This document shows, in pieces, positions 1 to 10,796 of a DNA stretch of 64,000 nucleotides. Below the pieces are notes generated by a model. The model ran no database searches, was not told the origin of the DNA, and worked only from the letters and a program-made list of their open reading frames with translations. How positions within the stretch are numbered: position 1 is the first letter of the stretch; every line of letters starts with the position of its first letter. The position numbers and the translations under genes are program-made. The DNA lies in assembly GCA_963921935.1 (NCBI GenBank), contig OY998177.1, positions 10,257,754 to 10,321,753 of the forward strand, given 5' to 3'. This DNA comes from Galeruca laticollis (lineage: Eukaryota; Arthropoda; Insecta; Coleoptera; Chrysomelidae).

Positions 1-3000
1 ACTTCATACGAAGCACACAATATAACACTTAATACAAACTTAGAAGCAATAGCAATTTCTATCAAAATTCCTCAAACAATCAATATCTGCAACATATATA
101 TCCCTCCTGATCAAGTAATTACCTCACAAGACATCACTAACATTTTGTCACAAGTTCCATCACCTCTAATTTTACTGGGTGATTTTAATAGCCACAATCC
201 TATTTGGGGATCAACAGGTTTTAACGCAAAAGGCAGAACAATCGGAAACATCCTAGATGCACATAATCTAAATATTTTAAATGACGGTAGGCCTACAAGA
301 GTTAATGTTCACACAAGCACGAAATCAGCAATCGATTTATCAATATGCCATCCAACTATCTCACCTCTAATTTCCTGGGACACTATACCATATTTATATG
401 GAAGCGACCATTATCCAATCAAAATCACGATTTCCGATCAAAACTCCGTCACTACATACCCTACTGTTTCAAAATGGAAAATAAAACATGCTGATTGGCC
501 AAATTTCAGTAATTACATTGAAGAAAACGTCGCTCTACTTCCCGTCAATCTAGAAAACGATAACATCGACAACATTTTGAACTCATTCACAAAAATTATC
601 ACCGATGCAGCAGAAAAATTTATAGGAAAAACAAAAGCACTAAAAAAACATACACCATTGCCGTGGTGGAATACTGAATGCGATAAAGCTATTAAACAAT
701 ACAAAGCGTCATTTAATAAATTAAAACGAAATAAATCACTGGGGAACCTAGTAGACTATAAGAGAAGAAGAGCCCAAGCAAGATACATTACAAAGAATGC
801 TAGAAAAAACTCCTGGAAAGCGTTCGCATCCAACATAAACAGCTCTACACCTTTAAGTACCGTGTGGCAAAATCTAAGAAAAATATTAGGAAAAAACAAA
901 TTTACAAAAATTCCTTTTATAGCTCACAACAATAGCACAGTCTCAAATAACGAAGACATGACCGAATTATTTGCAACACATTTTGAGCACAACTCGAGCA
1001 ACTCAAACTACTCACAAGAATTTCTGGAATTTAAAACTACTAAAGAAGCCGAATTCTTAGATTACGATGACCATGACAACAACATACTTAATATCCCGTT
1101 AACTATAGACGAACTCAATTTTTCCTTAGACACAACCAAAAATTCTGCCCCAGGACCTGATAATATTCCATTAATCTTTCTCCAAAAACTCCCTCATATT
1201 GCCAAGTCATACCTTCTCCAAATATTCAACCTAATCTGGACAAAAAATATTTTCCCATCCACGTGGTCACAGGCAATCGTCATACCCATACCAAAGGCAA
1301 ACTACCCAAGAACTAAGTTAACTTCATACCGACCAATATCTCTTACCAACGCACTAAGCAAAATAATGGAAAAAATCATAAACAAAAGATTATTGTGGAC
1401 ATTAGAAGACAGAAACCTTTTAATACAAGAACAAAGCGGTTTCCGTCAAAACAGGTCAACATTAGACAATCTCATTGATTTGGAATCCGAAATCCACGAA
1501 TCTTTCGCGAATAAACAAGATTGCCTTGCAGCTTTCATCGATATCACAAAAGCCTTCGATACAGCGTGGCGTCATGGCATTATCAAAACTCTTCATTCAT
1601 GGGGCATCAAAGGAAACATCCTAAAATTCATACAAAATTTTCTTAATAATCGTTTCTTTTGTGTTCGTACCAATAACACAACTTCAACTCTAAAACAACA
1701 AACTAACGGGACTCCCCAAGGATCAGTCATTAGTTCAACACTTTTCCTGATCGCGGTCAACGACATATTAAACCATCATTCCAAACTAGTCAAAGGCAGG
1801 TTATATGCTGACGATTTGGTAATATTCTCCAAAGGTAAGAACATCGACTCAATTCAGAAACACATCCAAGAAACATTAAACCAACTTCAAAACTGGTCTA
1901 AACTCACGGGACTCCAATTTTCAACAGAAAAGACCAAATGCATATTATTTTCTAGAAAACACAATCCTGTGTCTCCTGAACTCAAACTTAACAACATTTC
2001 CCTAAACTATGTCGATAACATCAGATTTCTTGTAATGATTGTTGACAAAAAACTCAGCTGGAAGAAACACATACTACATATTAAAAAATCATGCCAAAAC
2101 GGTATAAACCTTATGAAAACACTCTCAAGCAAATCCTGGGGATCTGACTATACCTGTCTAATGCACATATATAAAACACTCATTCGCTCAAAGATAGACT
2201 ACGGCTCTATAGTATACGCAACAGCTAAAAAAACTACTCTTAACCAACTCGAAACCATTCAAAACACAGCACTAAGAATAGCAACAGGAGCATTCTGTTC
2301 AAGTCCAATAAAAAGCCTACAGTGCGAAACCGGGGAACCTTCTCTACAACTCCGGAGAAAATACCTTGCCGCTTCATACGCACTATCCATCAGCACAAAC
2401 CAGCAGAATCCAGTCTACATTAACATACTGACCAAGCACTACAAAACTTTACATTCGGCAAATATCAAAACAGACCCACCATTCTATGCAAGAGCTAGTA
2501 AAATTCTCACAGAACTCCAAATCAAACGTCCCCGCTTCCTTTCCAACAAAATTAAAACTCCCCCTCCATGGTCGATCAATATCCCTCCCAGCGACACTTC
2601 ACTGTGCACATTTAACAAATTAGAAACCCCCCATACCCTAATTAGGAAAACATTTGCCTCCGTACTTGACAAATATCCACAATTTCACCTCGCATATACA
2701 GACGCATCCAAAACCTCTGATGGCGTAGGCGCGGCAGTGATCATGCAAAACAGTACACTACAATTCAAGTTACCCGAAATAAGCAGCGTCTGCACTGGAG
2801 AACTATACGCCATTCTTCACGCACTTACTCTCATAAAAACAAAAAATACTTCAAGATCCCTCATAATAACAGACTCTCTTAACTCAATCCATATTATCAA
2901 TCAACTTTATCCCACACATCCAATAGCCCTCCAAATTAAAGTCGAATTATCGCAGTTGCAACATTCCAATAACTTTGTGGAAAAACTTTGGGTTCCTTCT

Positions 3001-3489
3001 CATACTGGCCTTCAAGGAAACGAAGAAGCCGACCGCAAATCACGACAAGCAGCAATTAGTGAAACCGTGAGTGAAGTGCAAACGGTAGTGTATAACGACA
3101 TAAAACCGCTACTTAAATCAAAAGTGCTAAAATTGTGGCAAATCGAATGGCAATCGTCCCAATCGAAACTACGCGACGTGAAACCGGAAGTGAAACCTCG
3201 AGCGCAGCCAATAAACAAAAGATCGCTTCAAGTTAAACTGACTAGGTTACGAATAGGCCACACCAAACTTACTCATAGTTACTTAATTACTAAAAGTGAA
3301 CCCCCAAAATGTGAATTATGCAAGATCCAGCTTACTGTCAAACATTTAATAACCGATTGCCCAAAATTCCAACAATCAAGACAAGATAACAACCTCAGCA
3401 ACAATTTAGACCAAGTTCTTGGCGAAAACTGTAATACACAGAACCTTTTTAAATATCTAAGTGACATTAACATATTAACTAAACTATAA
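1..3489 (+). CDS. I-like non-LTR retrotransposon ORF2, 5' end outside window
   Basis: The frame is open from base 1 to the stop at 3487-3489, about 1,162 codons, so the true start lies left of the window. The protein would nick target DNA, reverse-transcribe its own RNA and degrade the RNA strand. Endonuclease motifs are GDFN (near 178) and SDH (near 403). RT motifs are AFIDITKAFDTAW (1531-1569), TPQGSVIS (near 1711) and YADD (1804-1815). RNase H acidic residues lie in YTDAS (near 2695), GELYAI (near 2797), ITDSLN (near 2867) and NEEAD (3019-3033). A C-terminal CCHC-like knuckle sits at 3310-3360. The domain order with a C-terminal RNase H fits the I/LOA/Nimb group of insect elements; the exact clade is not settled by eye. 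No stop or shift interrupts it, unlike every other non-LTR copy here, so it may be young. Confidence 0.93.
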   Translation, partial: TSYEAHNITLNTNLEAIAISIKIPQTINICNIYIPPDQVITSQDITNILSQVPSPLILLGDFNSHNPIWGSTGFNAKGRTIGNILDAHNLNILNDGRPTRVNVHTSTKSAIDLSICHPTISPLISWDTIPYLYGSDHYPIKITISDQNSVTTYPTVSKWKIKHADWPNFSNYIEENVALLPVNLENDNIDNILNSFTKIITDAAEKFIGKTKALKKHTPLPWWNTECDKAIKQYKASFNKLKRNKSLGNLVDYKRRRAQARYITKNARKNSWKAFASNINSSTPLSTVWQNLRKILGKNKFTKIPFIAHNNSTVSNNEDMTELFATHFEHNSSNSNYSQEFLEFKTTKEAEFLDYDDHDNNILNIPLTIDELNFSLDTTKNSAPGPDNIPLIFLQKLPHIAKSYLLQIFNLIWTKNIFPSTWSQAIVIPIPKANYPRTKLTSYRPISLTNALSKIMEKIINKRLLWTLEDRNLLIQEQSGFRQNRSTLDNLIDLESEIHESFANKQDCLAAFIDITKAFDTAWRHGIIKTLHSWGIKGNILKFIQNFLNNRFFCVRTNNTTSTLKQQTNGTPQGSVISSTLFLIAVNDILNHHSKLVKGRLYADDLVIFSKGKNIDSIQKHIQETLNQLQNWSKLTGLQFSTEKTKCILFSRKHNPVSPELKLNNISLNYVDNIRFLVMIVDKKLSWKKHILHIKKSCQNGINLMKTLSSKSWGSDYTCLMHIYKTLIRSKIDYGSIVYATAKKTTLNQLETIQNTALRIATGAFCSSPIKSLQCETGEPSLQLRRKYLAASYALSISTNQQNPVYINILTKHYKTLHSANIKTDPPFYARASKILTELQIKRPRFLSNKIKTPPPWSINIPPSDTSLCTFNKLETPHTLIRKTFASVLDKYPQFHLAYTDASKTSDGVGAAVIMQNSTLQFKLPEISSVCTGELYAILHALTLIKTKNTSRSLIITDSLNSIHIINQLYPTHPIALQIKVELSQLQHSNNFVEKLWVPSHTGLQGNEEADRKSRQAAISETVSEVQTVVYNDIKPLLKSKVLKLWQIEWQSSQSKLRDVKPEVKPRAQPINKRSLQVKLTRLRIGHTKLTHSYLITKSEPPKCELCKIQLTVKHLITDCPKFQQSRQDNNLSNNLDQVLGENCNTQNLFKYLSDINILTKL

Positions 3490-3560
3490 ACAACCTATAT
3501 TTGTGTCGCTAATTACCCCAGTGGTAGATGCGACTTGTTTGTAAATAAAAAAAAAAAAAA
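3490..3560 (+). mobile_element. 3' UTR and poly(A) end of the I-like element
   Basis: A short 58-base trailer follows the ORF2 stop and ends in an uninterrupted run of A (3547-3560), preceded by GTAAATAA. This is the normal 3' boundary of a non-LTR retrotransposon inserted by target-primed reverse transcription. The target duplication cannot be checked because the 5' end is outside the window. Confidence 0.85.
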
Positions 3561-3591
3561 GATCGAAATGGAAAGTTTGAAAATTGGTTAA

Positions 3592-4860
3592 TTGAGGAAT
3601 GTATTTAAAACACTAAACAATGGAAAAACACCAGGTAATAACAAAACCACGGGTGGAATGATGAAAAAGTTAGAAGAAATGGGCGTGCAGCTAACACTTC
3701 TTATATTAAATGGAGCTTGGGATAACGAGAAAATACTAAAAGAAAGGGGAACGGCACTATACCTATATTTAAAGAAGGAGACCCAACGGACTCTAATAGT
3801 TGTAGAGGAGTCATTACTCAACAAAATAATTGAAATATATGAACAGTTATTAAGTAACAGGTTAAAACTATTATTAGAACCATAATAATTATAAGAATCC
3901 CAAAGTGTATTTATATCTGGAAGAGCTCAGCACCATATTTTTACAATACAAAAATTACTAGAAAATAGAAAGTTGTAAAGATAAAACTTCTATTTAGCTT
4001 TTATAGAATTAGAAGAATCGTTCGACATAGTACCTAGATCAAAAGTATGAAGTGGACTGAGAGAAAGGGGACATTAACAACTATCCAACATCTTTATACA
4101 ACGAACACTGATTATGTGATCTGTGATCAAAAACAATAAAAAATCAAAAGGGTTCACAACAGAGATGGGATTGAGACGAGGCGAAGGATTGTGTCCAACT
4201 GTATTCAATGTACATATTGATAATATAAATAAGAAGTGCGAAAGTAAAACCAAAGCGATGTTTGTAGGATATAGAAAACTTGAAATATCAGATGGAGTTT
4301 TTGCAGATAATGTAGTATTAGTAGCAGGAAATGAGAAAACTGTGAGAAAATTTGAATTAAACCAGAATATTGTTAAGGGAACAAAGCATTGAAACTAAGA
4401 GCGAAATAAAGAATATTAAAATAAATCAAGTTGAAAATTTCAAATCAACAACCATGAACGGGAGAATTGATAAAACAATGGAACTCTACTACGCAATGCC
4501 TCAAAATTCTTCAACAATAAAGATCTCTAACTAAACAAAAATTTAATTTGTAATACTATTTACAGACCTGCATTAACATATGGATGTGAGTCATGGATTC
4601 TCTCAAACTCACAGGAAAATAAAATTAAAGTCGATAGAAAAGACTAGAAAAGGCAGAATCAAAAATATAAATAAAAGAGAGGAATTGAGGGTCGAGCCAG
4701 TATCACAATTTATTGAACAACAACTAAGTTAGTGGGGAGATATACAACGAATAAATAACATCAGACAAGTAAGACAATTATGCGAAGTGAAAATACAGTT
4801 AAAAAGGAAAAGGGAAGGCCAATACAAATATGGAGTTACTTAATTGATAATTAACTATAA
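3592..4860 (+). pseudogene. Decayed endonuclease-RT type non-LTR element (RTE-like)
   Basis: Several frames carry pieces of one RT. NGKTPGNNKTTG (near 3618) corresponds to the usual G-K-[AS]-P-G motif. A GRAQHHIF-like segment follows near 3920. LRRGEGLCPTVFNVHID (near 4153) is the RQGC-LSP-LF region, and FADNVVLVAGNEKT (near 4300) replaces the YADD box with FADN, so catalysis would be lost. TYGCESWIL near 4574 is the conserved block after the thumb. At least four frame changes and several stops separate these pieces. The order and wording match the endonuclease-RT family common in beetle and aphid genomes; I call it RTE-like with moderate certainty. It directly follows the poly(A) of the previous element. 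Confidence 0.75.
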
Positions 4861-5460
4861 CAAAGGGGATAAACATAGAGAGAAGTAACTACCGAACTAA
4901 AACTAGCTAAAAATAGATGAGAATAAAAAAAGAGGGATACTGTCATCAGGTTTGAGGAGAACGCAGGGATTAGAGGCCTCCAAATCATCGCAAACAAAAC
5001 AAAATATATGTTTCTGAAGTAAATCCACTAGAGTATGAAACCATCTTCAAAATAGGTGTAGGTAAATCCTCAAATTCGTACAAAGTTTTTATTACCACAT
5101 GCCGACTAGTTTCGACTTATGATGGTGAATTTAATATAGCAATTCGGATTCTATTCAAATAACTTTAACTTATCAGTCAATTAAAAAACTTCACACAGGA
5201 CTGATAACAGCATGAATTTAAAATAAACATCAAAAACAAGACAATACAACAGAACTAGACGAACTAACGTTTTAAATAATTTAATCGTTAATACACTCAA
5301 GTGAAGATAGTTTTTTATAATCTAAAATCCTAAACAGAGGTGGAACTTCAATAGTTGATTTTGAATTTAATGATATATTATTCTCATTATTATTTGATTC
5401 AAAAATGTCTAAGTTCTCCAAAGCGTCCAGTCTAGTTCCATGTTAACAAACATGTAAAAT
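4861..5460. other. No gene recognised
   Basis: AT-rich sequence. The part near 5040-5420 resembles the non-coding flank of a Penelope-like element because it leads into a GIY-YIG fragment. I see no coding capacity, tandem repeat or RNA gene here. Confidence 0.5.
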
Positions 5461-5470
5461 TTTGAAATTT

Positions 5471-5734
5471 TCATCCACCACTAAAAAATGGTTATTAAAT
5501 TGCAAATGCCTGTAGAAAACGGTGCTGTTCCTTGTGAAATATCCCCCCAATTTCACAATTTGATAGAAGTGGGTTTTATAAATTGACTTGCAACAATTCC
5601 ACCGCTGAATACACAGGGCAGTGTAGTAGGAGGTTTAAGTTGAGAATGCAGGAACATTTGACAAGGAATAGTTCCGTTTTCTACAGACATTTGCAAATTA
5701 ATAACCATTCTTTTGTGGTGGATGAATATATGTT
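5471..5734. repeat. 70-bp inverted repeat around a GIY-YIG scrap
   Basis: Bases 5471-5540 are the reverse complement, with several mismatches, of about 5661-5734; the shared core reads TTTCTACAG.CATTTGCAA on the right arm. The repeat lies inside a Penelope-type endonuclease fragment, so it is a small fold-back of the same kind seen at larger scale elsewhere in the window. Confidence 0.75.
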
Positions 5735-5795
5735 CGCAAGACGGACTGACCGAAACAAACAGAATTGTCCAGAATATCACCATCGACGAATATAA
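5583..5795 (+). pseudogene. Penelope-type GIY-YIG endonuclease fragment
   Basis: About 70 codons read C-N-x-S-T-A-E-Y-T-G-Q-C-S-R-R-F-K-L-R-M-Q-E-H, the order expected for the GIY-YIG nuclease that ends Penelope-like retroelements (a CxxC-type lead-in, then Y-x-G-Q-[TC]-x-R, then R...EH). Downstream, HLQINNHSF matches the usual conserved His segment. The RT part is missing, so only the 3' end remains. It is followed without a gap by an unrelated RT fragment. It cannot be a functional gene. Confidence 0.7.
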
Positions 5796-5796
5796 C

Positions 5797-6050
5797 TTTG
5801 AGCGAGTCAGGGAATTTCAGTATCATGGAACTACAATAGAGAAAACAATAATAGATCGGAAGAACTAGCCATTAGGATACAAGCTGGAAACAGAATTCTC
5901 TACGCCCTACAAAATCCCATAAGATCGAAACTCCTGAGTAATGTATGACTGCGAGAATTGGACGATAACAATGACAAACGAAGAGCAATTGCGAGTATGG
6001 GAAAGGAAGTTTCTAAAAAAATTTGGGGCCGATGCTTGAAGAGATGACAG
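5797..6050 (+). pseudogene. Fragment of RT C-terminal region (RTE-like)
   Basis: Pieces such as REFQYHGTTIE (near 5808), then ENWTITMTNEEQLRVWERKFLKKFG (about 5952-6030, in a shifted frame), follow the post-RT pattern 'F-x-Y-L-G-x-x-I ... x-W-x-x-T-x-x-x-E-x-x-L-x-x-x-E-R-K-x-L-R' typical of endonuclease-RT elements. The segment is frame-broken and lacks catalytic parts. It could come from the same family as 3592-4860, but the overlap is too short to prove it. Confidence 0.65.
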
Positions 6051-6060
6051 GACATTGTAG

Positions 6061-6651
6061 AATAAAGATCAAAAGCGTTGGAAGACTTATTCGTAGATAC
6101 AAATCTCGAAAAACATGAAATTGAATACTTAGGACACGTCGTGAACAAAGAAGGTATCGAAACGGATGAAGACAAAATCAAGGCAATTGTAGATTTATTC
6201 GCACCAAAGATAGTAAAACAATTAAGGAAATTCTAAGGTATCACATCATTGTACAGAAGATTTATGAACTATTACACCGAAAGTACTGCACCACTCACAA
6301 AACTACTATAAAAAAAACAGAGGTGGGTCAGAAACGACGAGCAAATAAAGGCATTCGAAAAATTTAAACACTGTTAACACAGCTCTACTACGGAAAGACG
6401 AGAAAAATCACTATAGAGTCATTGCATACGTCAACAGCACTCTGACCGCAGCAGAAAGAAACTATACCGTAATCGAAAAAGAAATACTTGCAATAGTATA
6501 CGGAATATAAAAAGGCGGCCTTACTTAGAAGGATACTCTTTCTCAATAATCACATATCACCAAAGCCTCAAATACCTACAGTCAATGGACAAACCTTCAG
6601 TTAGGATAGCAGGATGGGCTATGATCTTACAACAATTGGATATCGACGTTA
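6061..6651 (+). pseudogene. Gypsy-A pol, left part (RT end to RNase H), broken
   Basis: Translated pieces include HEIEYLGHVVNKEGIETDEDK (6115-6177), the end of a Gypsy RT; YRRFMNYYTESTAPLTKLL (near 6253), the RT/RNase H connection; and the RNase H tail SLKYLQSMDKPSVRIAGWA (near 6565). Stops and frameshifts occur throughout. The 5' side is cut off at about 6060. The right end is the mariner insertion at 6652, after which the same pol continues at 9028 with the integrase. The host element is clearly older than the mariner insertion. Confidence 0.85.
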
Positions 6652-6653
6652 TA

Positions 6654-7292
6654 CAGGGTGGTCCTTAAGTAATTGTACATAGAAATATTGGAGATTCCTG
6701 ACTTTGAAATATTACGATTTAAACCAACTTGCTTTAATAAAATCTTGCTAATAAGAAATATACAGGATGTTTAAGGTAAAATTTTAAAATTTCTTTTTTG
6801 CAATAACTTTAACGTTTTTGGATATGTATACATAAAAATTTGGAAATAGAGGTTTTTGGGCACGAAAAATTATAATCTGGTACCTACTTCGATGTAATTT
6901 GCAGAGGGCGCCACATAGGCTACATTTGTGGCATCAATGTGCCCTGAATTTTTTTGCTGTTCAAGTTAGCGGTTTTTTTGTAAAAGAATATTGAAGCCAC
7001 GTTATTTTAATAGAAAAAAGGTATACTTGTGATTAACCTTAAAACTTAACGGTTTATGATATAATCGCATTTTAGGGATCAGCTGCATGATTATTATTGA
7101 AAACATTTAGAAAACAAATTTAAGAAAAACTAAGCTAAATAACATTATAACTTCAATTGTGACACATTAGATGTTCGATATGTCCTCCATTCTCGTCGAT
7201 GCATTTATCTACACGTTCCATAAAAGATCGTCTCATATTAAACAAGACCATTGGATCAAAAAATACCGCTGCTCTATTTATTTCTTCCCAAA
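6654..7292 (+). repeat. Left 639-bp inverted arm of the mariner
   Basis: Reverse complement of 8387-9025. Pairing positions sum to 15,679 at both ends, so few or no net indels separate the arms. The two arms differ by scattered substitutions. It contains the natural transposase 3' end (7153-7292). Confidence 0.9.
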
Positions 7293-8239
7293 GTTGGTCG
7301 CTTGTATTTATGGGATCCTTATAAACAAGTTGTTTCATTGCACCCCATACAACGAAATCGAGAGGATTCAAGTCTGGCTTACGTGCTGGCCAAGGAAAAT
7401 GGCTACCACGACCAATCCAGCGTTCAGGAAATTTGTTATTCAAATATGTTTTGACTGCTCTCGTATAATGCGGCGGTGCACCATCTTGCATGAACCACAT
7501 ATTTTTTCTTATATTCAGTGGCAATTCTTCCAATAGATTAATAAAATCATTTTGCAAAAAACGTAAGTAGTTCTCACCATTCAAATTACGAGGTAACTCG
7601 TATGGTCCTAAGAAATTGTTACCAATGATACCACACCATACGTTTATTTTGAATTCATATTGGAAATGGCTTACTCGTTTATCATGGGGATTTTCAATAG
7701 CCCAAAGATGATTGTTCCTTAAATTAAAAATACCACGGCGGTTGAATGTAGCTTCGTCGGTAAATATTATTCTGTCGACGAAGGTGTGATTAAGATTTTG
7801 CCTGTTTCGGATAGCACTTGCAAATTGGTATCTTAACGGTAGATCTGCTGGCAATAAATTTTGTACCGGAGTAAAATGGTATGCGTGATACTTCTCGAGG
7901 TGTAGTCTCTTTAAAATAGAAGTTTTACTGATTTGTAAAGCAGCAGATAAACGCGGTGTACTAACTTGAGGATCATCTTCAATGCGAACCATTATTTCGT
8001 CATCTTTATCAGGCGTAATTATTCTTGGTCGGCCTAAGTTATCACGCTTAGGACGAGACGAACCACTATCGCCTAAATTCCTCAATAGATTCTGGAATGT
8101 TTGATGATTAGGTTGCTGCCTGTTTGGATATCTTCTCAAATATTTCTGTTTTCGCAGCTCGCCCATTAAAATTTTGCTTACAGTAAATAGCAACCATATC
8201 TCTCATATCTGTATTAGAATAATTATTATGCCTCGGCAT
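7153..8239 (-). pseudogene. DD41D mariner transposase, one frameshift
   Basis: A cut-and-paste transposase of the Tc1/mariner group. The long frame (8193 to 7153) holds the second half of the paired-like DNA-binding region and the catalytic core. Acidic residues are in IIFTDEATF, WFMQDGAPPH and KPDLNPLDFVVWG; 41 residues separate the second and third Asp, so it is a DD41D enzyme. The natural start is most likely the ATG at 8239 (MPRHNNYSNTDM...), which is in another frame. That frame meets the long one near 8150-8165, so a single one-base shift in the DNA-binding domain inactivates the copy. All three catalytic residues are still present. Confidence 0.9.
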
Positions 8240-8386
8240 TTTCTGCTTTTTTTAAATTAACTAATAAAATGCAAACTAAGTATTACAAGACTGACATAAT
8301 ATTGAAACAAATCGAATGCTTCGCTGTCAAAATCATTCGTGACGTCAGCCTACTATGTTAATAGTTTCCGAAATGAATAATTATTA

Positions 8387-9025
8387 CTTTGGGAAGAAAT
8401 AAATAGAGCAGCGGGTGTTTTTGATCCAATGATGTTGTTTAATATGAGACGATCTTTTATGGAACGTGTAGATAAATGCATCGACGAGAATGGAGGAAAT
8501 ATCGATCATTTAATGTGACACAACTGAAGTTATAATGTTATTTAGTTTAGTTTTTTTTAATTTGTTTTCTAAATGTTTTTAATAATAATCAAGCAGCTGA
8601 TCCATAAAATGCGATTATATCGAAAACCGTTATGTTTTAAGGTTAATAACAAGTATACCTTTTTTCTATTAAAATAACGTGGCTTTAATATTCCTTTACA
8701 AAAATACCGCTAACTTAAACAGCAAAAAAAGTTAGGGCACATTGATGCCACAAAGGTGGCCTATGTAGCGCCCTCTATAAACTACATCGAAGTAGGTACC
8801 AGATTATGATTTTTCGTGCCCAAAAACCTCTATTTCCAAATTTTCATGTATACATATCCAAAAACGTTGAAGTTATTGCAAAAAAAAATTTTTGAAATTT
8901 AACCTTTAACATCCTGTATATTTCTTATTAGCAAGATTTTATAGAAGTAAGTAGGTTTAAATCGTAATATTTTAAAGTCAGGAATCTACCATATTTCTAT
9001 GTACAATTACTTAAGGACCACCCTG
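8387..9025 (+). repeat. Right 639-bp inverted arm of the mariner
   Basis: Contains a plus-strand duplicate of the transposase C-terminal codons (8400-8517), ending in ATCGATCATTTAATGTGA in place of the genuine C-terminus. This stretch has no upstream coding region and is a by-product of the inverted duplication. Confidence 0.88.
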
Positions 9026-9027
9026 TA

Positions 9028-10480
9028 TATAGGAAATGATCAGAGAATGTTGTAGCTGATTCCTCATCTTGGAACCCTGTAGATTTCGTTAACGTATTGT
9101 CAAGCAAAGATAAGTCAGATTGGTACGAAGAAAGAAAATCAGAAGTAGAAGTGCACCCGCAAAAATATTCAGATTTCACAATTTTAGACAAAAAACTACA
9201 CAGGCATTTCTGGGATAAATACGACTTCAAGGAAACAGAGCTGTCAAGCCCGTGGAAGTTGTGCATCCCCAGAGACAAACAACAAGAAATAATAAAGGAA
9301 AATCGCAGCAGCCATACACGATACCTGGGAATAACAAAAACAATAGCCCGACTAGCCAGAAAATACTTTTGGCTAGGAATGTTCCGAGACACAGCTAAAT
9401 TCATAAGAGAGTGCCAAAACTGCCAGAAATATAAACCGTTACAACTGCAAACACCGGGTCAAATGCAACCGACCAAGATTCCCCAAGAACCGTGGCACAC
9501 AGTAAGCTCCGACGTCATAGGACCACTACCAACATAAAGTAAGGGTAATAATTAATTGATAGTTTTTCAAGACACATTCATCAAATGGGTGGAGATAAGT
9601 CCAGTCCGGAAGATAACCACAAATATGATAACTCAACACTTTAAAGATAACGTGATAATGAAATTGGGCTGCCGAAAAATAGTGATCACGGACAACGCCA
9701 AATCAAAAGAAAATTAAGGTTTCAAAGAATTACTAACCGATTTCAATATAGAAAAACAAGAAATACCACTGTATTCACCGCAAAACAACCCCGTAGAGAG
9801 AGCAAACAGAGCAATAAAAACCATGATAGTACACTTTGGTGACAACAATCACAAAAAATGGGACACATATATACCAGAACTAACGTTCGCCATAAATACC
9901 GCCGGATTCTTGCCAGCATTTCCCAACTTCGGACGCGAATTAAGACTTTCAAGTAACATTGTAAACGGTGGGACGACAAACACAGATTCTACAACCCCCA
10001 ATAAGTGAACGAAACTTTCAAACTAGTCAAATTCAATCTAGCGAAAGCATTCACTTCACAAAGCCACTATTACAACCTTAGGAGAAGGAATTAGTCACCA
10101 AAAATCGGAGAGAAAGTAATGAGGAAAGAACACCACCTGTCAAACGTAGAGAAAAAAACTTAGTGCAAAATTAGCACCAAAGTATTCGAGACCGTTTTTA
10201 ATAGGAAAGAAAATAGCCAATACCATTTGCCAGAGTATAACCGACAACAGCAACAGAAGTCACAATATTCACGTAAAAGAAATAAAACCAGCATGGTCGG
10301 AACCAAAACCAGTTAACCCCACTACCAGCACAAAAACCATCAGCCCGACCAACAAATTACTGTTAGATAGCCAGACAAACACAGAACAAAACCAATCTAA
10401 ACCAAACCGCGAAGTTGGAAGATGTGCTCGATCTACACGACTACAGCATTTGGCAGCTTGAGGAAGGAGAGTTAGACCGA
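9028..10480 (+). pseudogene. Gypsy-A pol, right part (integrase), broken
   Basis: Continuation of the pol interrupted by the mariner. At 9097-9537 an open frame of 146 codons holds the integrase zinc-binding domain (SHTRYLG ... CQNCQKY) and the linker. The catalytic core follows in other frames: VFQDTFIKW (first Asp, near 9556), VITDNAKSKEN (second Asp, near 9682) and NPVERANRA (catalytic Glu, near 9787), a DD35E-like order. The GPY/F-type tail can be read near 10165-10290 (YSRPFLIGKKIANTI ... HVKEIKP). Several stops (for example 9535-9537) and shifts make it non-functional. The likely 3' end lies at the poly-G run after 10780. Confidence 0.85.
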
Positions 10481-10780
10481 CCACCAACCCCCGGGAAGTC
10501 AGTAAAACAAGAGTGGAATCGATTGGTAAGAATGAGAGGCTAATCACTACCAGTGAGGATACTGTTAACAGCCCTCGTGCCGGAACAAGTGAAAAATGGA
10601 CCGAGGACCAGGAGACCGAGATACCGATACAGACTGGCAAACGGTGAAAACAGTAGTATGTACTAATAAGTCGGCTGGTCCAAATGGTCTCCCATACATT
10701 CCAGGATAGTCGCCGATCCACTTAGTTTCTCGTGTCACTTGCATGGGACGAAAAATGTTGCTTCAACTTTTTGTACCACC

Positions 10781-10795
10781 GGGGGGGGGGGGGGG
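10781..10795 (+). other. 15-base poly-G run, possible polypurine tract
   Basis: Fifteen G in a row are followed by TTGTAACGATACTG. In an LTR element a purine run precedes the 3' LTR, which usually begins with TG. Its place just after the Gypsy-A pol fits that role, but no partner LTR is visible to confirm it. Confidence 0.35.
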
Positions 10796-10796
10796 T

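Larger units (their letters stand above)
6654..9025 (-). mobile_element. DD41D mariner-type transposon with 640-bp inverted ends
   Basis: The element starts CAGGGTGGTCCTTAAGTAAT at 6654 and ends with the reverse complement at 9025, flanked by the TA target duplication (6652-6653 and 9026-9027). It sits inside a Gypsy pol gene. Its transposase is on the minus strand. The ends are not short TIRs: 6654-7292 and 8387-9025 are reverse complements over about 639 bp, including the last ~45 codons of the transposase gene. The normal 5' end has therefore been replaced by an inverted copy of the 3' end. Confidence 0.92.

Noticed and set aside
7171..7536. 121-codon plus-strand frame
   Set aside because: Antisense of the mariner transposase; no independent support.
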